A DNA stretch of 33,601 bases from Priapulus caudatus. Its lineage: Eukaryota > Priapulida > Priapulimorpha > Priapulimorphida > Priapulidae. Location of the stretch: contig NW_014577870.1 in assembly GCF_000485595.1 (NCBI RefSeq), positions 115,109 through 148,709 of the forward strand, in the 5' to 3' direction. The notes beneath the pieces were generated by a model. That model saw nothing but the letters and a program-made list of their open reading frames with translations, was not told where the DNA came from and ran no database searches. This document shows positions 16,566 through 31,536 of the stretch, one piece after another. Each line of letters starts with the position of its first letter. Position 1 is the first letter of the stretch. Both the position numbers and the translations under genes were made by a program.

Positions 16566-18653
16566 CCGACAGCTGCGTAACAGGTTTGCAGTTACGAAAT
16601 TCGAGATGAAAATGCTTCTATAGCCCTGCGGCAGTAATGCAACGCGCCGCTTTGCTACTAGAAGCTATGTGTGACCTTTGCAAATGCGCCTAAATGTGGA
16701 CAGCCTCTTAGTCTTATATCCTTGGCCCAAAACATTAATCGACACGTTGCAGTTGACTACTGGCTACTTCAGCATAACGCATTGCATGTGCGATCCCTTG
16801 CAGAAGTGTATCTACCAACACTATGAGGTTGACTGTCGCTCGGTTGGCTCAGAAGCTGGACGTTGACGCTAGGTTCTGGTCAAGCCAATTGTTGCCATCA
16901 AGCGGAAGTTTGTTTAAAGTAAGCAACTATCTTCTTAACGTGTTGATTGTAGTTAAAGTTAACTTTTACCAAGTATTAATATTTTCAGTCAACATTGTAA
17001 CTGCCCTATATGTGCCTACCGAATTAACTGCGCTTTCTCATCCGATGGCGTTTAATGCTTGTGTTATATCCTCACCAACGTGCTAACAACTTGCAACTCA
17101 ACGATTTGATTCGCAGTTGTAGCGTGCTGCGTGCACCTGAGTAAAATGATGGCCTCTTGCCAGGAATGTAAGTCTGCATATAGATGTGGAACTCCCTGAA
17201 ACAAAATAACTCCTCTGTGCCTAAAATAATAAATGTTTTTGGATTTAAATGTATCTTTGTTTGTGTGGATTGTGTGAGCCATGTGTGTGCTTGGCTTGCG
17301 TGATTACTTTTACTTCATTCATAAATAATCGGCTTATATTCTCTACACTACTAGTGTGTGCCTGCTAACTGAAATTATGTGAACAACATCTGTCACTCAA
17401 TCATCAAGATTATATAATTAGATGATAGCTATATACCATGTTTCAAAAACAGGCTGCCCTACAGAACTGAAACTGCCGTGCCATTTACATTGCGCCCACA
17501 ATTTACTGGGCGTGCATGAAGACCATGGATCAGAGCATGTGCCCACAGAATTTCGGGTTCGGTCAAGGGCTGACACGGCTGCATAGCAATTGTATTACAT
17601 GACCTTTAGCTAGAGTTTAGCTAAGTCTTGCTGCCAGTGCATAAGGCCCACCAGGTTAGTGGATGTCAGTGTGCACTACACCAATATACATAATACTAGA
17701 TCTGTCTAGTGGAATATATGTTGTTGCCAAGATAAAACACATTTACACATATTTGCATGCCAAGCCACGCATGCACACACATGTAATGCATGCACACATG
17801 CAGCTAAAATCTTGTCATTACTAACTCTATGGCTTTCATGCAGAAACTATCTTGTAACACTATACTAATCTTTACTGTTTTGTATAATGTGCACGTGATT
17901 GCGTATCTTGTTTAGTAGCTGGTGTATATCATGCATTACTGCCATGATTTTAATGGTTAGCATTGCTCCAGTTGTGTTGGTATTGTGTGCATTACTATCT
18001 TGCCACTAGTGATTTATCTTCGAGGGCGACTGTAGGTAGGTATGCTCTGCTAGCCTTTCATGGTCATCGAAAATATTTGCATATACGATTATATACGGAT
18101 ATATACGATATATAGTTATATACGATATTGATAATACTTTTTTATAAGCTATAATCAGGAATAGCGTGACAGAATTGCTGCCAGCAGCTGTAATTATCTG
18201 CCAATGTCCTTGCTTAAATGTATGCACGTGGATTGGTTTATTATAGCAGTGCCATACAATTGCAGCCACGTGGTAGCATGCCCCCATAAACCTTTGCAGA
18301 TATTAATATGCCAGTGCTACAAGCCGTCAATCCCCCGTCTACTTACACTAACTAAACCCATCAGCCGAAGAAAGCTTCCTGCCCAGGCCCGTTTAGTTTT
18401 ATCGCAGCACCCTTTTCACTTCTCTTGGTATTTATAGCATCAGGCCAATATGCATGGATGTTTTTTCAACTGAGATGTGTTACATTTGAAGCCACCTCAT
18501 CCTCACATTCAGACTGTGTACATACGTCACCCCAGACAACAGGTGTTGATGCATAGCACCAAGTTCTCGATTCCCTCACATTTCAGGACTGCAGTCGATT
18601 GGTTGTATTCGCATTCGCATCGCAGGATTTGACCCCGAATCTCAATGCTTCAT

Positions 18654-18775
18654 GCCCGCCCCCCCCCCCCCCGCCCCCCACCGCCCCACCCCCCTCCTCC
18701 CCCGCACCTCCCCCCCCGCCCCCCGCCCCACCCCTACCCCCCTCCCCCCCCCCCCCCGCCCCGCCCCATCCGCCG

Positions 18776-18812
<37 letters not shown>

Positions 18813-19107
18813 CCCCCCCCCCCCCGCCCCCCCCCCCCCCCCCCCCCCGGGGCCTCCCCCGCCCGCCCCTGCACCCACCCCCCCGCCCCGCCCCCCGCCT
18901 CCCCCCCCCCGCCCCCCGCCACCCCCTCCCCCCCCCCCACCACCCCCCCGCCCCCCACCCACCCCCCCTCCCCCCCCCCCCCCCCCCGCCCCGCGGCTCC
19001 CCGGGGGCGCCCCCCCCCCCCCCCTCCCCCCCCCAGCGCCCCCCCCCCCCCTCGTCCCCCCCCCCCCCCCCTTCCCCCCCCCCCCCCCTCCCCCCCCCCC
19101 CCTCCCC

Positions 19108-19138
<31 letters not shown>

Positions 19139-19284
19139 CGCCCCGCCCCCCCCCCCCCGCCCCCCCCCCCCGCCCCCCGCCCCCCCCCCCCCCCCCCCCC
19201 CCCCCGCCCCCCCCTCCCCCCCCCCCCCCCCCTCCTCCCCCCTCCCCCACCCCCCCCCCCCCCGCCCCCCCCCCCCGCCCCCCA
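18654..19284. other. 630-bp almost pure C block, probable artefact
   Basis: Composed of C with scattered G, T and A. It interrupts copy B where copy A (about 2104-2115) has only a few bases (ATGCTCATTGCAGACTC). No target duplication or loss at the edges. It yields Pro-rich plus-strand and Gly-rich minus-strand open frames that are not genes. Confidence 0.85.
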
Positions 19285-20175
19285 GACTCACGTTATCATG
19301 CTGAAAATCTTATATAATATATATATTTGATATTTATAATCATAAATATATGATAAAATTATTGCGTTATTTTTTTATTATGTCTGAAATTGCTCGATGG
19401 TAGATCTACCAGGATCTGATTTGAAGTCAAGCAGCCTGAGCTGATGTGAGCATCCTTAAATATCTTACTGTTGCTACCCACACCTTGATGCCTTTTTAAC
19501 TACATGACCTTGCTGCCTAAATATGCATCATCCAAAAAGATGGCCAAAAAATCTAGGAAGCATGAATTGTAATACATTGGTGTTGTTTTTGCAAATCTTT
19601 CACGTGCATCGTTGACGCCACAAGTTTCCATTTACTTTTTATACGGCAACCAAAAAAGCCTTCTTTTTTCCTTAGCGCAATTAGGGAAGCTATCATCAAA
19701 AAGAATTCTACTTTGCCCAACACTAGAATGTTGACCTTTCACAAGCCGATTGCCGCAAAGCTTCTATGGACAACATTAAAGGTAATTGGTAGACCTACCT
19801 TGTAGGGTAACGTTTTGTTTATCAGGGCAGAGGAAGGTGGAAGCGAACTTCCTCAGAATGATAAGTGGCAGCGTGGGTTGAACTGCTTGCCACTTTTTCT
19901 TATCTTTTTATAATAAGTACTAAACTATTTGCCATGATAGAAATGCTTAGGTCTGTTAGGTCTGTTTAGAAATGAGAGTTTCATAGAAATGTTCGGTCAC
20001 TTTCAACCCACTTTTCACGGGTATTGAAAGGGGTCTCTGTACTGTCGCCCTGCAATATGGGTTTTATGCTCTTTTATTCCAGGCAAACTTTTTCTTCCAG
20101 AACTTATAGCATCATGACAAGGTATGTGTAAAAGAAGGTATATATGTACTAACAGGATGTTTGATGAATGCTGCG

Positions 20176-20532
20176 CGGCCACGATTAAAAAAATATTTGT
20201 TTGTCCCTCACCCGACCCAGGCCTGAAAAGTTTAGGATTAGGTGGATAGCGCTTCTTTTTTGGAGGGGGTCTTTTTTACAATTCAGCATGGTGTCTACAT
20301 GCTCGGGCTGTGCTTACAAGTCGTGGAGATCTTTATGTTGAATGTTTGTTTTGCCTGGTACATATAATGTATTGCCTACAGATTAATATAATGACAGTGT
20401 TAATACATTTGCTATGAAAGAATAAGAATGGGCAAAAATCAATAAATTTTTTGAGTCGCGTGGGGGGCTGCCTTTTTGGGGGGTCGTGTCGGCCGTGAGG
20501 GCCCTGACAAAACAATAATTTTTATTTATGGC
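20176..20532. mobile_element. Inverted-repeat MITE-like element, second copy
   Basis: Same element as 2992-3335, with indels. The left end is GGCCACGATTAAAA and the right end ATTTATGGC. Confidence 0.65.
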
Positions 20533-23500
20533 TAGCGGTGCGCGTATGTGATTTCTCTCTATCAGCAGCTATCGGGTACTGTCTGCGCTGCAGTACAAAT
20601 CTTTGCAGCCAACATTTAGTTTTCTATCGTGCACATCTACGTGAACTGTTGCGCCGCCGTATTGTCAGGTTGTAGACTGTTGTAAACTGCCATCGGTAAA
20701 CAACAGCCAGCGGAAGCGAGGCCCCTTAATAGTGTGTAGTCCTGGCTGACTTGCCTGCACTGTTTAATATAACGAATGCTTGTAGGAAGTCTTTGCACAG
20801 GACTGCGAAAAAACCTTAGTGAGACGCTGGCTGTTGAAAATAGTGAATTGGGCGGGCTTTTTACGAGAACCACCGATTTCTATCGAGTAGGCTTATAGCG
20901 AGTTAGTGAAACCTGTGGAAACGTTAGCTGTGTGCAAGTGTTGTGGTGATGCGCACGGCAGCGACGTGAGGTGAGGCCCGTCATTACGGTTGTGTCGTGT
21001 GTCGTGTTTGAAGTGAACCGTCGTGTGATTCTGCATCACGTTTGCCGTTACAGCCGGACCAATCTTCGCCTCACGTTCCTAGCGAGAGATAACGCGTAAA
21101 GGAGTGGCGTGCCCTGGATGGGACCAACGAAACCATCGCCAGTAAGTATGTTAGCCACGTACGTATGCTCTGCGTTCTTACAGTCCCCTCTTATTTGCTA
21201 CTGGCTAATACTACCTGCTGCGCCTTAGCCTTCAGTCACTCATTAATAACTAAGCACGGGTCGCCAAGAAATCAAGTTGAAATATTGCGAGGGGGATGGA
21301 ATGCATCTTAATAGTCTTTAAAGGCGTCGTGCGTTAGAATAACAAGCATATTTTATTGGCAGACTTGCTCTTAAAGATGTATACGAGATTTTGCCTCAGA
21401 AACCTCAATCAAAAGAATATAGCGAACCATCAGACTCACCTCACGCGGATATATCACTGATCGATGATTACACCAACATAACAAACACTAAGATTTTATA
21501 CAATATAGCATAGAAAAATGAGATTTGACCACATCCTACCAGCTCTGTATTATTATCGTGTCGGAGAATCGAATACAAATTGCGTGCCTTCAAAACAAGT
21601 GCACCTGATTAAAACAAAGATGGCATATGCCATTAGCAGCACAAATCAAAACAATCACTGAATCAGTAGGACGTGCTACTTTAGAGTTGGAGAAAAAGAG
21701 AAGCTAGCTATGAACCTCTGTGTTTACACTCAGACCAAAAATTTTCTCGCGGTGTGATTATTTGGCCATTACTGCACCCTGGTAGATAGTTCGCGCTACG
21801 AAGAGTATGGCAGCCGGTAATCAAAAACAGAATTGCCAAAATTTTACAATTTATACATTTTGTTTACTTCGCGCAGAGAAAAAAATGCAGCCAAACTTAC
21901 CCCTAGCAGCATCTACTTCCCTCCCTCCCACACAGTACTGTCCTATTGTCTCTGTCCATATTATGGAAGCTGGTTGGCCTGCCTAGCCGTTTCCTCTTGA
22001 TTCATTCATTGTAAGTATAGTCACCTCATTGCTTAACCAACTTGGTTGTTTCGAATGACGTACGAATGCGCTACATCTAGCGTCAAACGCGGCGGCGGGA
22101 AGTTGGAAGAAAAACATCCTGAAAAACTGCCATCTTTTGCAACAGAAATTCCAGTAACTTTGGTGTTAGTAGGCTCGGTTTATTAGAATTTCTTGGCGCA
22201 AAGTACTTGCCGCTGAAATGAAATTGAGAGCTGCGGCAGCATAACTGAGCATAGCAAAAAACTGCCTGCTGCCCTTAATTCGAACCCCTGTTGTGCGGTG
22301 GTAGACTGGAGGATGGGATTGTGGTATCATATGCATTTCAAGAATTGGACGTGTTTCAGGGCCGCCTAAGAGGCCGCCGCAGACACTGACGCGCCCAGTT
22401 TGAACGAGGATACGTTCAAACGCTGTCACGGCTCAGGTTTTGTGTTCACGTGGAAGCCATTAAGTGAAAACTACGGCTTAAATCTTGCAGCCAGTGCTAT
22501 CTTTTCTAGGATGCCTAGCTTGTATATAGCCCCAACTGAATATTGCACTTGTACATAGAACCCTCTTGTTCTGCTGAAACAGAGTACCTGACTTCCGCTC
22601 CGACTACACAGAGACATGCATCTCCGCAGAGTACTATCATATCTGGAAGGAGTACTAGACACTATTGAGCCAGAAAACCTGAGTCGCCCTCTTAGAAAAT
22701 TCTCATACTCATGGAAGTAGCACCAGACAAATATCAAAGCATGCGACCTGCATGTATTACGAAGGGTACTTTGATTCTATACGCGCATATGTGACCCCCT
22801 GTACTGCTATTATCGTAGGATGACGCCACGCTGCCCCGACCGATCGGGACGCTGACCTCATGCTACGTTATCTGTTTCAGACTCGCCCATGTCGGCGCGC
22901 GGGAGGTCGGCTTCTACTTTCCCTGACTTCAATGTCGACGAGGTGCGTTCGTGAAACAAGAGCCCAGCTTCGCAAAGGGAGAGCGTCAGCTTCGACGAGA
23001 AGACCTGCATCCACGTGCCGAAAGTAACGTCTCTCGCTCCACGCGCGCCAGCCGGGGCAGATTCCCCGTCCGATGCGTGGCTTTGCATCGTGTCACACCA
23101 CAAGCGGGGGTGATGACGTGGTGAAGCTTCTAGCGGAATTGTCGATTCGCCGAGCGGGTTAGGCGTTTCGGGAGGCCGAGTTTTCGCGCTGTAACAATTT
23201 CTCCGGTCACGCATTTTTTTCAGGAGTAGTACTCAGGTTAGGCGGTTTACCGTTGTTAGATAGCGTCGTGTGACGTGCCTTGTGTGCGGGTGCGGAGGAT
23301 GGAAGAGGGGAGGCGCTGTCGATTGGGACGGGTTTGGCAGAGGAAGGAGGGGCAGCGTGTCGTGGGGGTTACGGAGGAGAGGGGGCGGCGAGGTATCGTA
23401 GCGAGGGTGTTGGAGGAGCAGGAGGTGTCATGGGTACGAGGTGCGTCAGAGGGAGGAGCGGAGATGTGTGCCGCCGGTGTCGGTAGGAAGGGGGTTGGAT

Positions 23501-25965
23501 GAGAGGATGCGGGAAGGGGTCGGACCGCGATGAGGACTGGCTTCTGTGTCGTCCTCGTCGAGTTTGCCATCTCATAGACTTAGCGTCGCGGTTCGGTAAG
23601 CACAATCTGGGTGCCAGTCGGGGGGCATCTTCTCTTCCTCCATCTTGCGTGTCGACTCGTTTTCGCGTCTGTGCGTGTAGAATGATGGCCACACCACGTG
23701 CTGAATGCGTGATCGAGAGGCGGAGGGGGCTATCCCACGTGTACTCTAAACTATGCCTCAATTAATCTCATGACAAATCATGTTCGTCTGACCAACGGAG
23801 CGGTACAGGCGGCCCGGTGCCCCCTGGCGCGTGTTACTACCACTACGATGCGCCATCCCGCTCATGGCCGCCTATCCTTCCCGGTGCTGGCGAGCGGATA
23901 GGACACGCCTCCTAGAATATTGCTGTCGTGTGGCTACGGCTGCATTGTACTGCAGCCACCCGTCGCCGGGTCCGCTTCTCCCTAACACTTATATACTTTG
24001 CTGGGAGGAAGAGAAACGAATGCAGCATATGGTTTGTGCACTTTGGTACTGCAGATGCAACGATACAGGTCTGTTTTCGTAGGCGTGGTGTTGCATGTGG
24101 TATTGATCGTCAGGCACGGCCATAACAGGCCAGCAAGTCGCTAGCGATTTTAATAACCCTGTAGATAGCACTTGTAGGGTCTTCTCTGCATAAGTGCTTC
24201 CGCTGTCGTGTCGTTTGTAGAGTGTTACATGAATGAGGATAGACGCCGAGAAAATCGGCTCTTTTGGTGCCGGCGTTTTGCAACGTCGTCCTGTGTGTTG
24301 TGATTTTCAGATTGATTTAATCGGCCCTGCCAAAATGTAAAATTTTTACGATAACTGGTGAAATGGATTGGCGGAAACTAGGCGATTCATTTTGACTGTT
24401 GCCAGCAATAGTGTAGCTAGTAGCGGATTTGTAGTATTTTGATGCTAGGATTTGGGTTTTTTTAGAGTAACGAAAATAACTTGCTATACGTATATAAGTA
24501 TATCAAAAGATGCCAACAAATTTTTCATTTATATGATACGACCTAGTACATAGAAAATGCAAATTTTCTGATGAAGCATCCAGTTAGATCATATCGACTG
24601 ATACGCCACATATATATTTTTACGATAATTATCACACCGAATCATGTGTTGTTAAATGCCTGAATGTTGATTCTTCAACTAATGGTCATAGGAAATTATT
24701 CGAGTTTCCCAATCATGCTGTGGATGTCATATGTATACAAATAATGTTAAATAACATCCATTATATATGTATCATTGAAAGTTATGTTTGATTCACCAAT
24801 TCTATCACGGTTGTTAGAGTAAAGAAAAATCGTCATGTAAACATTGTCTCTTCTGTTTTCCATACGCCTATTTGTTCCCCCACATCAAATACTATATGTA
24901 TTTCTTGGCTTGTAATATCTACAGGGCAAAAGAACAGACATATGCTTGCTATTCTCTCCATGAGGGTATTTAACTACATTATTCCACCACGGGGATACTT
25001 TACATAAAACCACCTACGGTATGGACAGATATGCAATGTGATGATTCACTTATTGCAGCCATTAAATTCTGCAACACACCCTTTCATTAGTGTAGCCACA
25101 CATAGGCCTTCAGTGCCGTTATTGGCTGTTCTATGCAAGAATTTAAGAATGGATTGACAAATATTGCTATCGTGTCACGTTACAAACGCACTCACTATAG
25201 CAAGTTTAATTCACTTTTATTACAAACGTTCTCGATATATATACATCGTATTTCATAGTCCAACAAGCACTAGTGATAGGGCTGTGTAGATTGTGTTAGG
25301 AGGAAGGGCGCGTCTTTAGTCCACCGCAGCTGATTGTGTCACAGTACACGCCCTCCCCACCCTAAGACGTACTGCACGAAGTAATATATTCGGTACGTGC
25401 GCACCTATGAACTGTAAATTAAAATCCAGACACAGCTTTTGCGCAATGTCACATCGACTGGCATTTCTCGCCGTTCGTCCTACAACATGACCTAACGAAT
25501 AACAACGAAGGCTTGCTTTAGCCATATTTAGTTCTGAGAACAGTCGCGATTCAAGCAATAATGACTGAAGAACTCGTCTTCTATATGTGAACTATGCCAG
25601 TAAATGCTACAAATCACACTGCAATTAAAGCTATGGCGAATTTTTTGTGCTGGGCTACAGCCTAAAATAGCAATAAATCAACATTTTTACGACAAAGCAT
25701 TACTCTAGTCACTTAGGTACCAAGCGTTCACCCAAGCCTAACTTATATCAACACAACGATTTCACCGACTGGCTGTGTATATTATGCTTCTGTGTGCGGT
25801 GGCGTGCATGCGTGGCGTGTAATGTATGTACGTGGTATGCGCGCCGTCGTCGCACGTATGTGACTTTGGATTTACTTCCTATATACCCTGCTAAAAGGTT
25901 TGGGGCTTCTGCCGTCGTTTTCTGACACACCGTTATGCGACAATCAGATGGCAGCACGTGTCACG

Positions 25966-28900
25966 TTACACCTGCTTCTGCCGATGACATGCCGTTAGCG
26001 GTTGTGATGTCCGCACTTCTTAAGCGTAGTCGGCGATAGAACGTATCCCGAATCCTTGCCGGTCAATGGCGACTAAATCCATCACTGAATAAGTGAAGCA
26101 ATGTGAGAGTTTACAGGCTTTGTACGAACCCAGCGCACATTAGCTTAGAATAACTTACGGCAGCCATTAGGACTCGCAGGGGTGTCAACAATACGGCCGG
26201 CGGGGCGGATCTCGCCGCGAATGATTTGATCAGCGCCGCGACATTAGAGCATAAATTCTCTGAGTATGTCCAAAACAAAAAAGTAGAGTCTCTAGCCCAT
26301 TCCATGTGATCGAGTTATATTTTTTAAAGAAATACCAAAATTGCTCATTCCAGCCAAATGTATTCACTTCAACTCTATTTGAGTGCATTGTTAATGAATG
26401 TGGAAATGCACGTTTTATTCAGTATTCCATTGGCCTGATCTGTGAATAAAGTGTTGTGCTAATCATAGATCTTTGTGCGTCCGTGATTATGTAGGCCTAA
26501 CATGCTAGGCTGAATGATAAAGCATAGTACTTGAAAAACAAAGGCTAAAGATTGCGAGTTGACGGTACGCGTTATTTTTTGCCCATTATTATTACTGGTC
26601 CGGCCCACTTGAGATCAGATGCGCGTCAGTGAGGCCCATGAACCAAATGAGTTGAACCCCCTGCTGGAATTAGAGTGTCCATAGCTAATAACACCTTGTC
26701 ACACTCGTATGTATTATTAGCTCTTGGATGTAGTTTGTATTAGACAAATTCCTTTGCAATATTTTGCGCGCGCCCAGGTGTGTTGTGTGCGTGCCCTTGC
26801 GCGAGTTGTGTGCGTGCTCCTGCGTGTGTTGTTATGCGTGCCCTCCTGTTGTGTGTTGTGTACGCGTGCTCCTGCGTGTGTTGTCTGCGTGCTCCTTGTG
26901 CTGTTGTGTACGTGCTCTGTGTGTGTACGTGCCTACCTGCCGCGTTGTGCGTGTACGTGCTCCTGTGTGCTTGTGCGTGCTCGCTACGTGCTCCTGGTGT
27001 GTTGTTGTGCGTGCTGTGTGACCGTGCCTCCTGCGCGTGTTGTGTGCAGTGCTCTTCCTGGCGCGTGTGCGTGTACGTGCTCCTGTGTGTGTTGCTGCTG
27101 CGTGCTCCTGCGCGTGTTGTGTGCGTGCCTCCTGCGCGTGTTGTGTGCGTGGCTCCTGCGCGTGTGCGTGCTCCTGCGCGGTGCGTTGTACCGTGCTCCT
27201 GTGTGTTGTTGTGGCGTTGCTGCGGCGTGTGTGGGTGCCTCCTGTTGTGTGTTGGTACGCGCTGCCTGCGCTGTGTTGTGTCGCGTGCTGCGGCGTGCTG
27301 TGCGTGCTCCTGTTGTGTTGTGTGCGTGTTGTTGGTTGTGTACGCTGCCCCTGTGTGCTGTTGTGGCTGTGTGCGTTGGCGGTTGTTGCGTGCCTCCTGT
27401 GTGTGTTGTGTGCTGCTCCTGGTGTGTGTTGCTGTGCGTGCTCCTGTGTGTTTGTGCTGCGTGCCTCCTGCGTGTGTGTTGTTGCGCTGCTCCTGTGCCG
27501 TGATTGTGTGCGCTGCTCCTGTGTGTGTTGTGTTGCGTGCTCCTGTGTGTGTTGTGTGCGCGCCCTCCTGTGCCTGTGTTGTGTGCGTGCTCCTGCGTGT
27601 GTGCGTGCTGCGTGTTGTTGTGGCGCTGAACCTCCGTGTGCTGTTGTGTGCCGTGCTCGCGCTACGTGTTGCGTGCGGCTCCTGTATGTGTTGTGTGCGT
27701 GCTCCTGCGTGTGGTGCGTGTGTGCGTGCTGCGCTGTTGTGTTGCGTGCTCCTGCTTTTTTTATGTGTTGTGTGCGTGCCTCCTGCGCGTGTGCGTGTAC
27801 TCGTGCTCCTGTGCTGCTGTTGTGTGCGTGCTCCTGTTGTGTGTGTGTGCGTGCTCCTCCGTGTGTTGTGCTACGTCTACTGCGCGTGTTGTGTGCGTGC
27901 TCCTTGCGTGTGTGCGTGTGCGTGTTGTGTGCGTGCTCCTGTGTGTGTTGTGTGCGTGCTCCTGTGTGTGTTGTGTGCGTGCTCCTGCGTGTGTTGTGTG
28001 CGTGCTCCTGCGTGTGTTGTGTGCGTGCTCCTGTGTGTGTTGTGTGCGTGTTGTGTGCGTGCTGCTGCGTGTGTGCGTGCTCCTGCGCGTGTGCGTGTGC
28101 GTGTTCCTGCGTGTGTTGTGTGCCTGTGCAGGTGTGCCTAAGAGATTACATACGTGCGTGCGTGCGTGCGTGCGTGCGTGAGTGCGTGAGTGCGTGCATT
28201 CGTCCGTTCGTTAGTCCATCCGTTCGTTCGTCTGTGCGTGCGTGCGTGCGTGCACGATCTTACGTGAGCATGTGCTGTGATGCAGACTGCACGTGCGTGA
28301 AGATAACATCTATAGAGATCAAACAGTATCAAAGACGCTGCGCTATTCGACGACCACGCAGCATCTAGCTGGGATGCTAACGTGGTTCGTATGTATATAC
28401 GCACCTTGTTCTTCAGGTCCGGTATAGATCCATTCACCATCAGGTGCTTGACAACTGCCATGTGACCGAACAGCGCCGCCGCGTGGAGTGCTGACTCACC
28501 GTTCTAAAGATCAAAAGACCATTCGCGATAAAAAAAATTCCCTCCCAGCTGTTAATGTGCTTATATGTGTTTATATTGGTATAGATGTATTTATATGTGC
28601 TATATATGTATTTATATGTGCTATATATGTATTTATATGTACTTATATGTGCTTATCTCTCACCTCTAGCGCTCCCAGGTTGGCCCCGTACTTGACGAGT
28701 TCTTCCACGCACTCTAGGTTGCCCTTGTGCGCGGCCTTGAACAACGGAGTGGCGCCATCCTGCGGCGGAAATAAGCCGTGTCAAACAAGGTGTATTTATT
28801 CGGAATACAAAAACGCAGCTAAACACCCCCCCCCGTCCCACACAACACACACACACAAAAGCCATGCTACGCCATGTGAAGGTAAGTTCGCGAAGAGCAT

Positions 28901-30693
28901 GATTATATATATACGGGGCGACAAGACGCATTTTTACCGGAGGATTAGGGTTTGGATTAGGGTTAGGGTTATGGTTTAGGGTTAGCTATAGGTTATGGTA
29001 GGGTTTAGGATTAGGTTAGGCTAGCAGTTCAAGTTTAGGTTTAGGCGGAACCTTAGCGTTAGAATTGAGGGTTAGCGTCGTTATGGTTAGGGTTTAGGAT
29101 TAGGATTAGGTTAAGGTTAGTTTTTAGGATATAGGATTAGGTTAAGGGTCTTATGGATATAGGGTTAGTTCTTCTAGTTTGTTAGGGTTAGCGTTGTCCT
29201 TCATCAAAGAACAGCATTTTGACATGCGTATGATATGACTAGAGTTGAGCGCGATATAAGAAAATAGGCACGTTTGGTGCGTCATTCAGCCGTCAGCCGT
29301 GTCACCAGCCATTCTGGCCCTTGAACAACAGTGCTATCAGCATCAAGCGGCTTCGGCACGGGGTGATCATGTGCACAGCCTTTATGGCCGCCTGTAAATC
29401 ACAGGTTGTGTGGACGCCTCGTCTGCACTCTACTTCTAGAGAGAGCACATCGCAAGCCGGTGTCGCTGCAACAGCTGCTAGTGACTGAAGCACAATGACA
29501 CAGCTGCGTCGCGCGCTTCACGCGGGCAGAACGCCTTCGCCTTGGCCTCCATAGGCGTGCTACAATGTAGCATTGAGGGACCTAGCTCAACACTTCCTAC
29601 AGCACACTTCGTTTTGTGGGCGTAGTACTATGTACATGCGAGGAACCTATAGCCTTCTAACACTTGTGGAACAGAGCCGGCCTTTCTTCTGCTGGGCGTA
29701 GTACATGTAGCATTGAGGTAATGTAATACCATTTTACAGACACCCGGCTCCCTGTGTAAGAAGCCTATTAGGTCTACATGTAGGGCATTGAGGACCAACT
29801 GATGTTGTTACAGAACACCATCCATTCTGTGGGCGTAGTACCATGTAGCATTAGAAAGGATAAACTAACCTTCCTACAGAGCCCCTTCCTCTCGCGGTAC
29901 GGCGTAATGCGGCCGACCGACATCACCTCTCTGCAGCAGGTCGACGTCGAGCGCTTCGAAAGTAGTTCCCATGACGATGGCGGGCGTGGCCCATCTGCCA
30001 GCTGATCCAGCACCCGACTCGCAACCCGTCTCTACGCTTATATTTTTAACACAGCGAGAAAGAAAGATGGCGTCACGTGAAAGCATGGGTGGTGGCGGTT
30101 GCGATCGCGAGGAGTCGGGCGACACGATAACTTTTATTTTAAGCAACGCGGCTGTCTCAGTGCTGGCGTTCTCACAATTCGTTTGGCATAACTTTAAAGA
30201 AAAGTGATGATGCGAAAGAGTTAGGTGGCCATGCGCGAAGATGATGCCGCTGGTTTCGCTGGCTAACATGAGCAGCGGAGCAGATTACAGCCACTTAGAT
30301 GTAACGAGTTGGCCATGTTTTTCTTGCGTGGCACGAACACCCAGGGGCGGCGTGCTATTTAGCGATCGATGGCGTAATGGGCGCGCCGTCGAGAAAGAAA
30401 AACTAGAATTTAACGATAGCTTTTAGTGGGCGATACTCATGTCGAGTGAAATCAATTAACCCACAACGCAGCCTAAAGCGTGGCGGAAGAGAGATGTTGG
30501 GAGACCGAGAGAAAGTGTGTGTGTGTGTGTGGGTCGCGTGTGTGGTGTGTGTTGTGTGTGTGTGTGGTGTGGTGTTTGTGTGCCGCGTAGGCGTGCGTGC
30601 TGCGATGCGTGGCGTGCGTGCGGCGTGCGTGCGGTGCGTGCCCAGGCGGTCGGAGCGTGCGTGGTAGAGGTGGGTGAGAGATGAGACGAGAGA

Positions 30694-30729
<36 letters not shown>

Positions 30730-30823
30730 AAGTGCGCCATGTGCGTGGAAGGGGGAGAGAGGAAATAGAACGGGGAAGCGAGAAACAGGCATAACAGAGC
30801 GCACGCGGCCTCGCGCAGCTCGC

Positions 30824-30863
<40 letters not shown>

Positions 30864-31431
30864 GAGAGCGCGAAAGAGAAAGGGCGGAGGCAGGAAGGAG
30901 GAAGAAGGAGAGAAACATGAGGGGCGAAGTACACTTCTGATCTGTCTATATCCAACTCCATCTAGTTCAGCAGATCTGGCCCCGCCTGGCGGCGATTCAT
31001 TTGATTGGCGACATATGAGCGCCACGAACACAAGCATTCGATTGTCAGGCGACTGACGCTCTCTTACTTACTTTGGCGCTGGTGATTGAGCTTTCGTCCC
31101 TTAGATATGAGGTATTTCACGAGCTTCAAGTGACAAGTTCTGACTGGCGATTGAACAGAGTCGTGGGCTCCAATATCCTAGAAGCACAGCAAGGAGAGAG
31201 TACGCGAGATATATCGTAGGAGCATATAACCGTCGCGAGAGAGAGATAAACGACAAGAGAGAGAGAGGTGAGAGAGGAAGGGAAACGGCACGCAGCGTAG
31301 ACGGAATATATAGCGAGGGAGAGAGAAAGCGTGAGCGAGGCGAATATAGAGAGGGAGATGGAAAAGCGCGAGCGAGACGATAGGGGAGGAGAAAGAGAGT
31401 GGATTCACTCACGAAACGAAGGGATTGATAA

Positions 31432-31463
<32 letters not shown>

Positions 31464-31497
31464 CGCGCGAGAGAGAGAGAGTGATCGAGCGCATGAA

Positions 31498-31536
<39 letters not shown>

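Larger units (their letters stand above)
16823..23027 (+). pseudogene. NME6: NME6 second copy, all six exons frameshifted (probably sequence error)
   Basis: Exon equivalents are 16823-16918, 19677-19781, 20083-20121, 21054-21141, 22360-22436 and 22881-23027. Every splice AG and GT is retained, including the 5' leader acceptor at 16803, and the TAA stop is kept. Yet every exon has small indels that destroy the frame; for example the LVKPD motif is lost in exon 1. A decaying pseudogene would not keep all splice sites while losing every exon to single-base indels, so this is most likely an unpolished duplicate of the intact gene at 345-5737. Confidence 0.85.

Noticed and set aside
18599-19330. 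Pro-rich plus-strand and Gly-rich minus-strand open frames of 185-243 residues
   Set aside because: They are readings of the C block, which copy A lacks; every frame is open simply because the block has almost no T or A.
16823-23027. Treating the second NME6 as a genuine decayed paralogue
   Set aside because: All splice sites and the stop are preserved while every exon has tiny indels; the introns and intergenic DNA are equally noisy, so sequence error explains it better.
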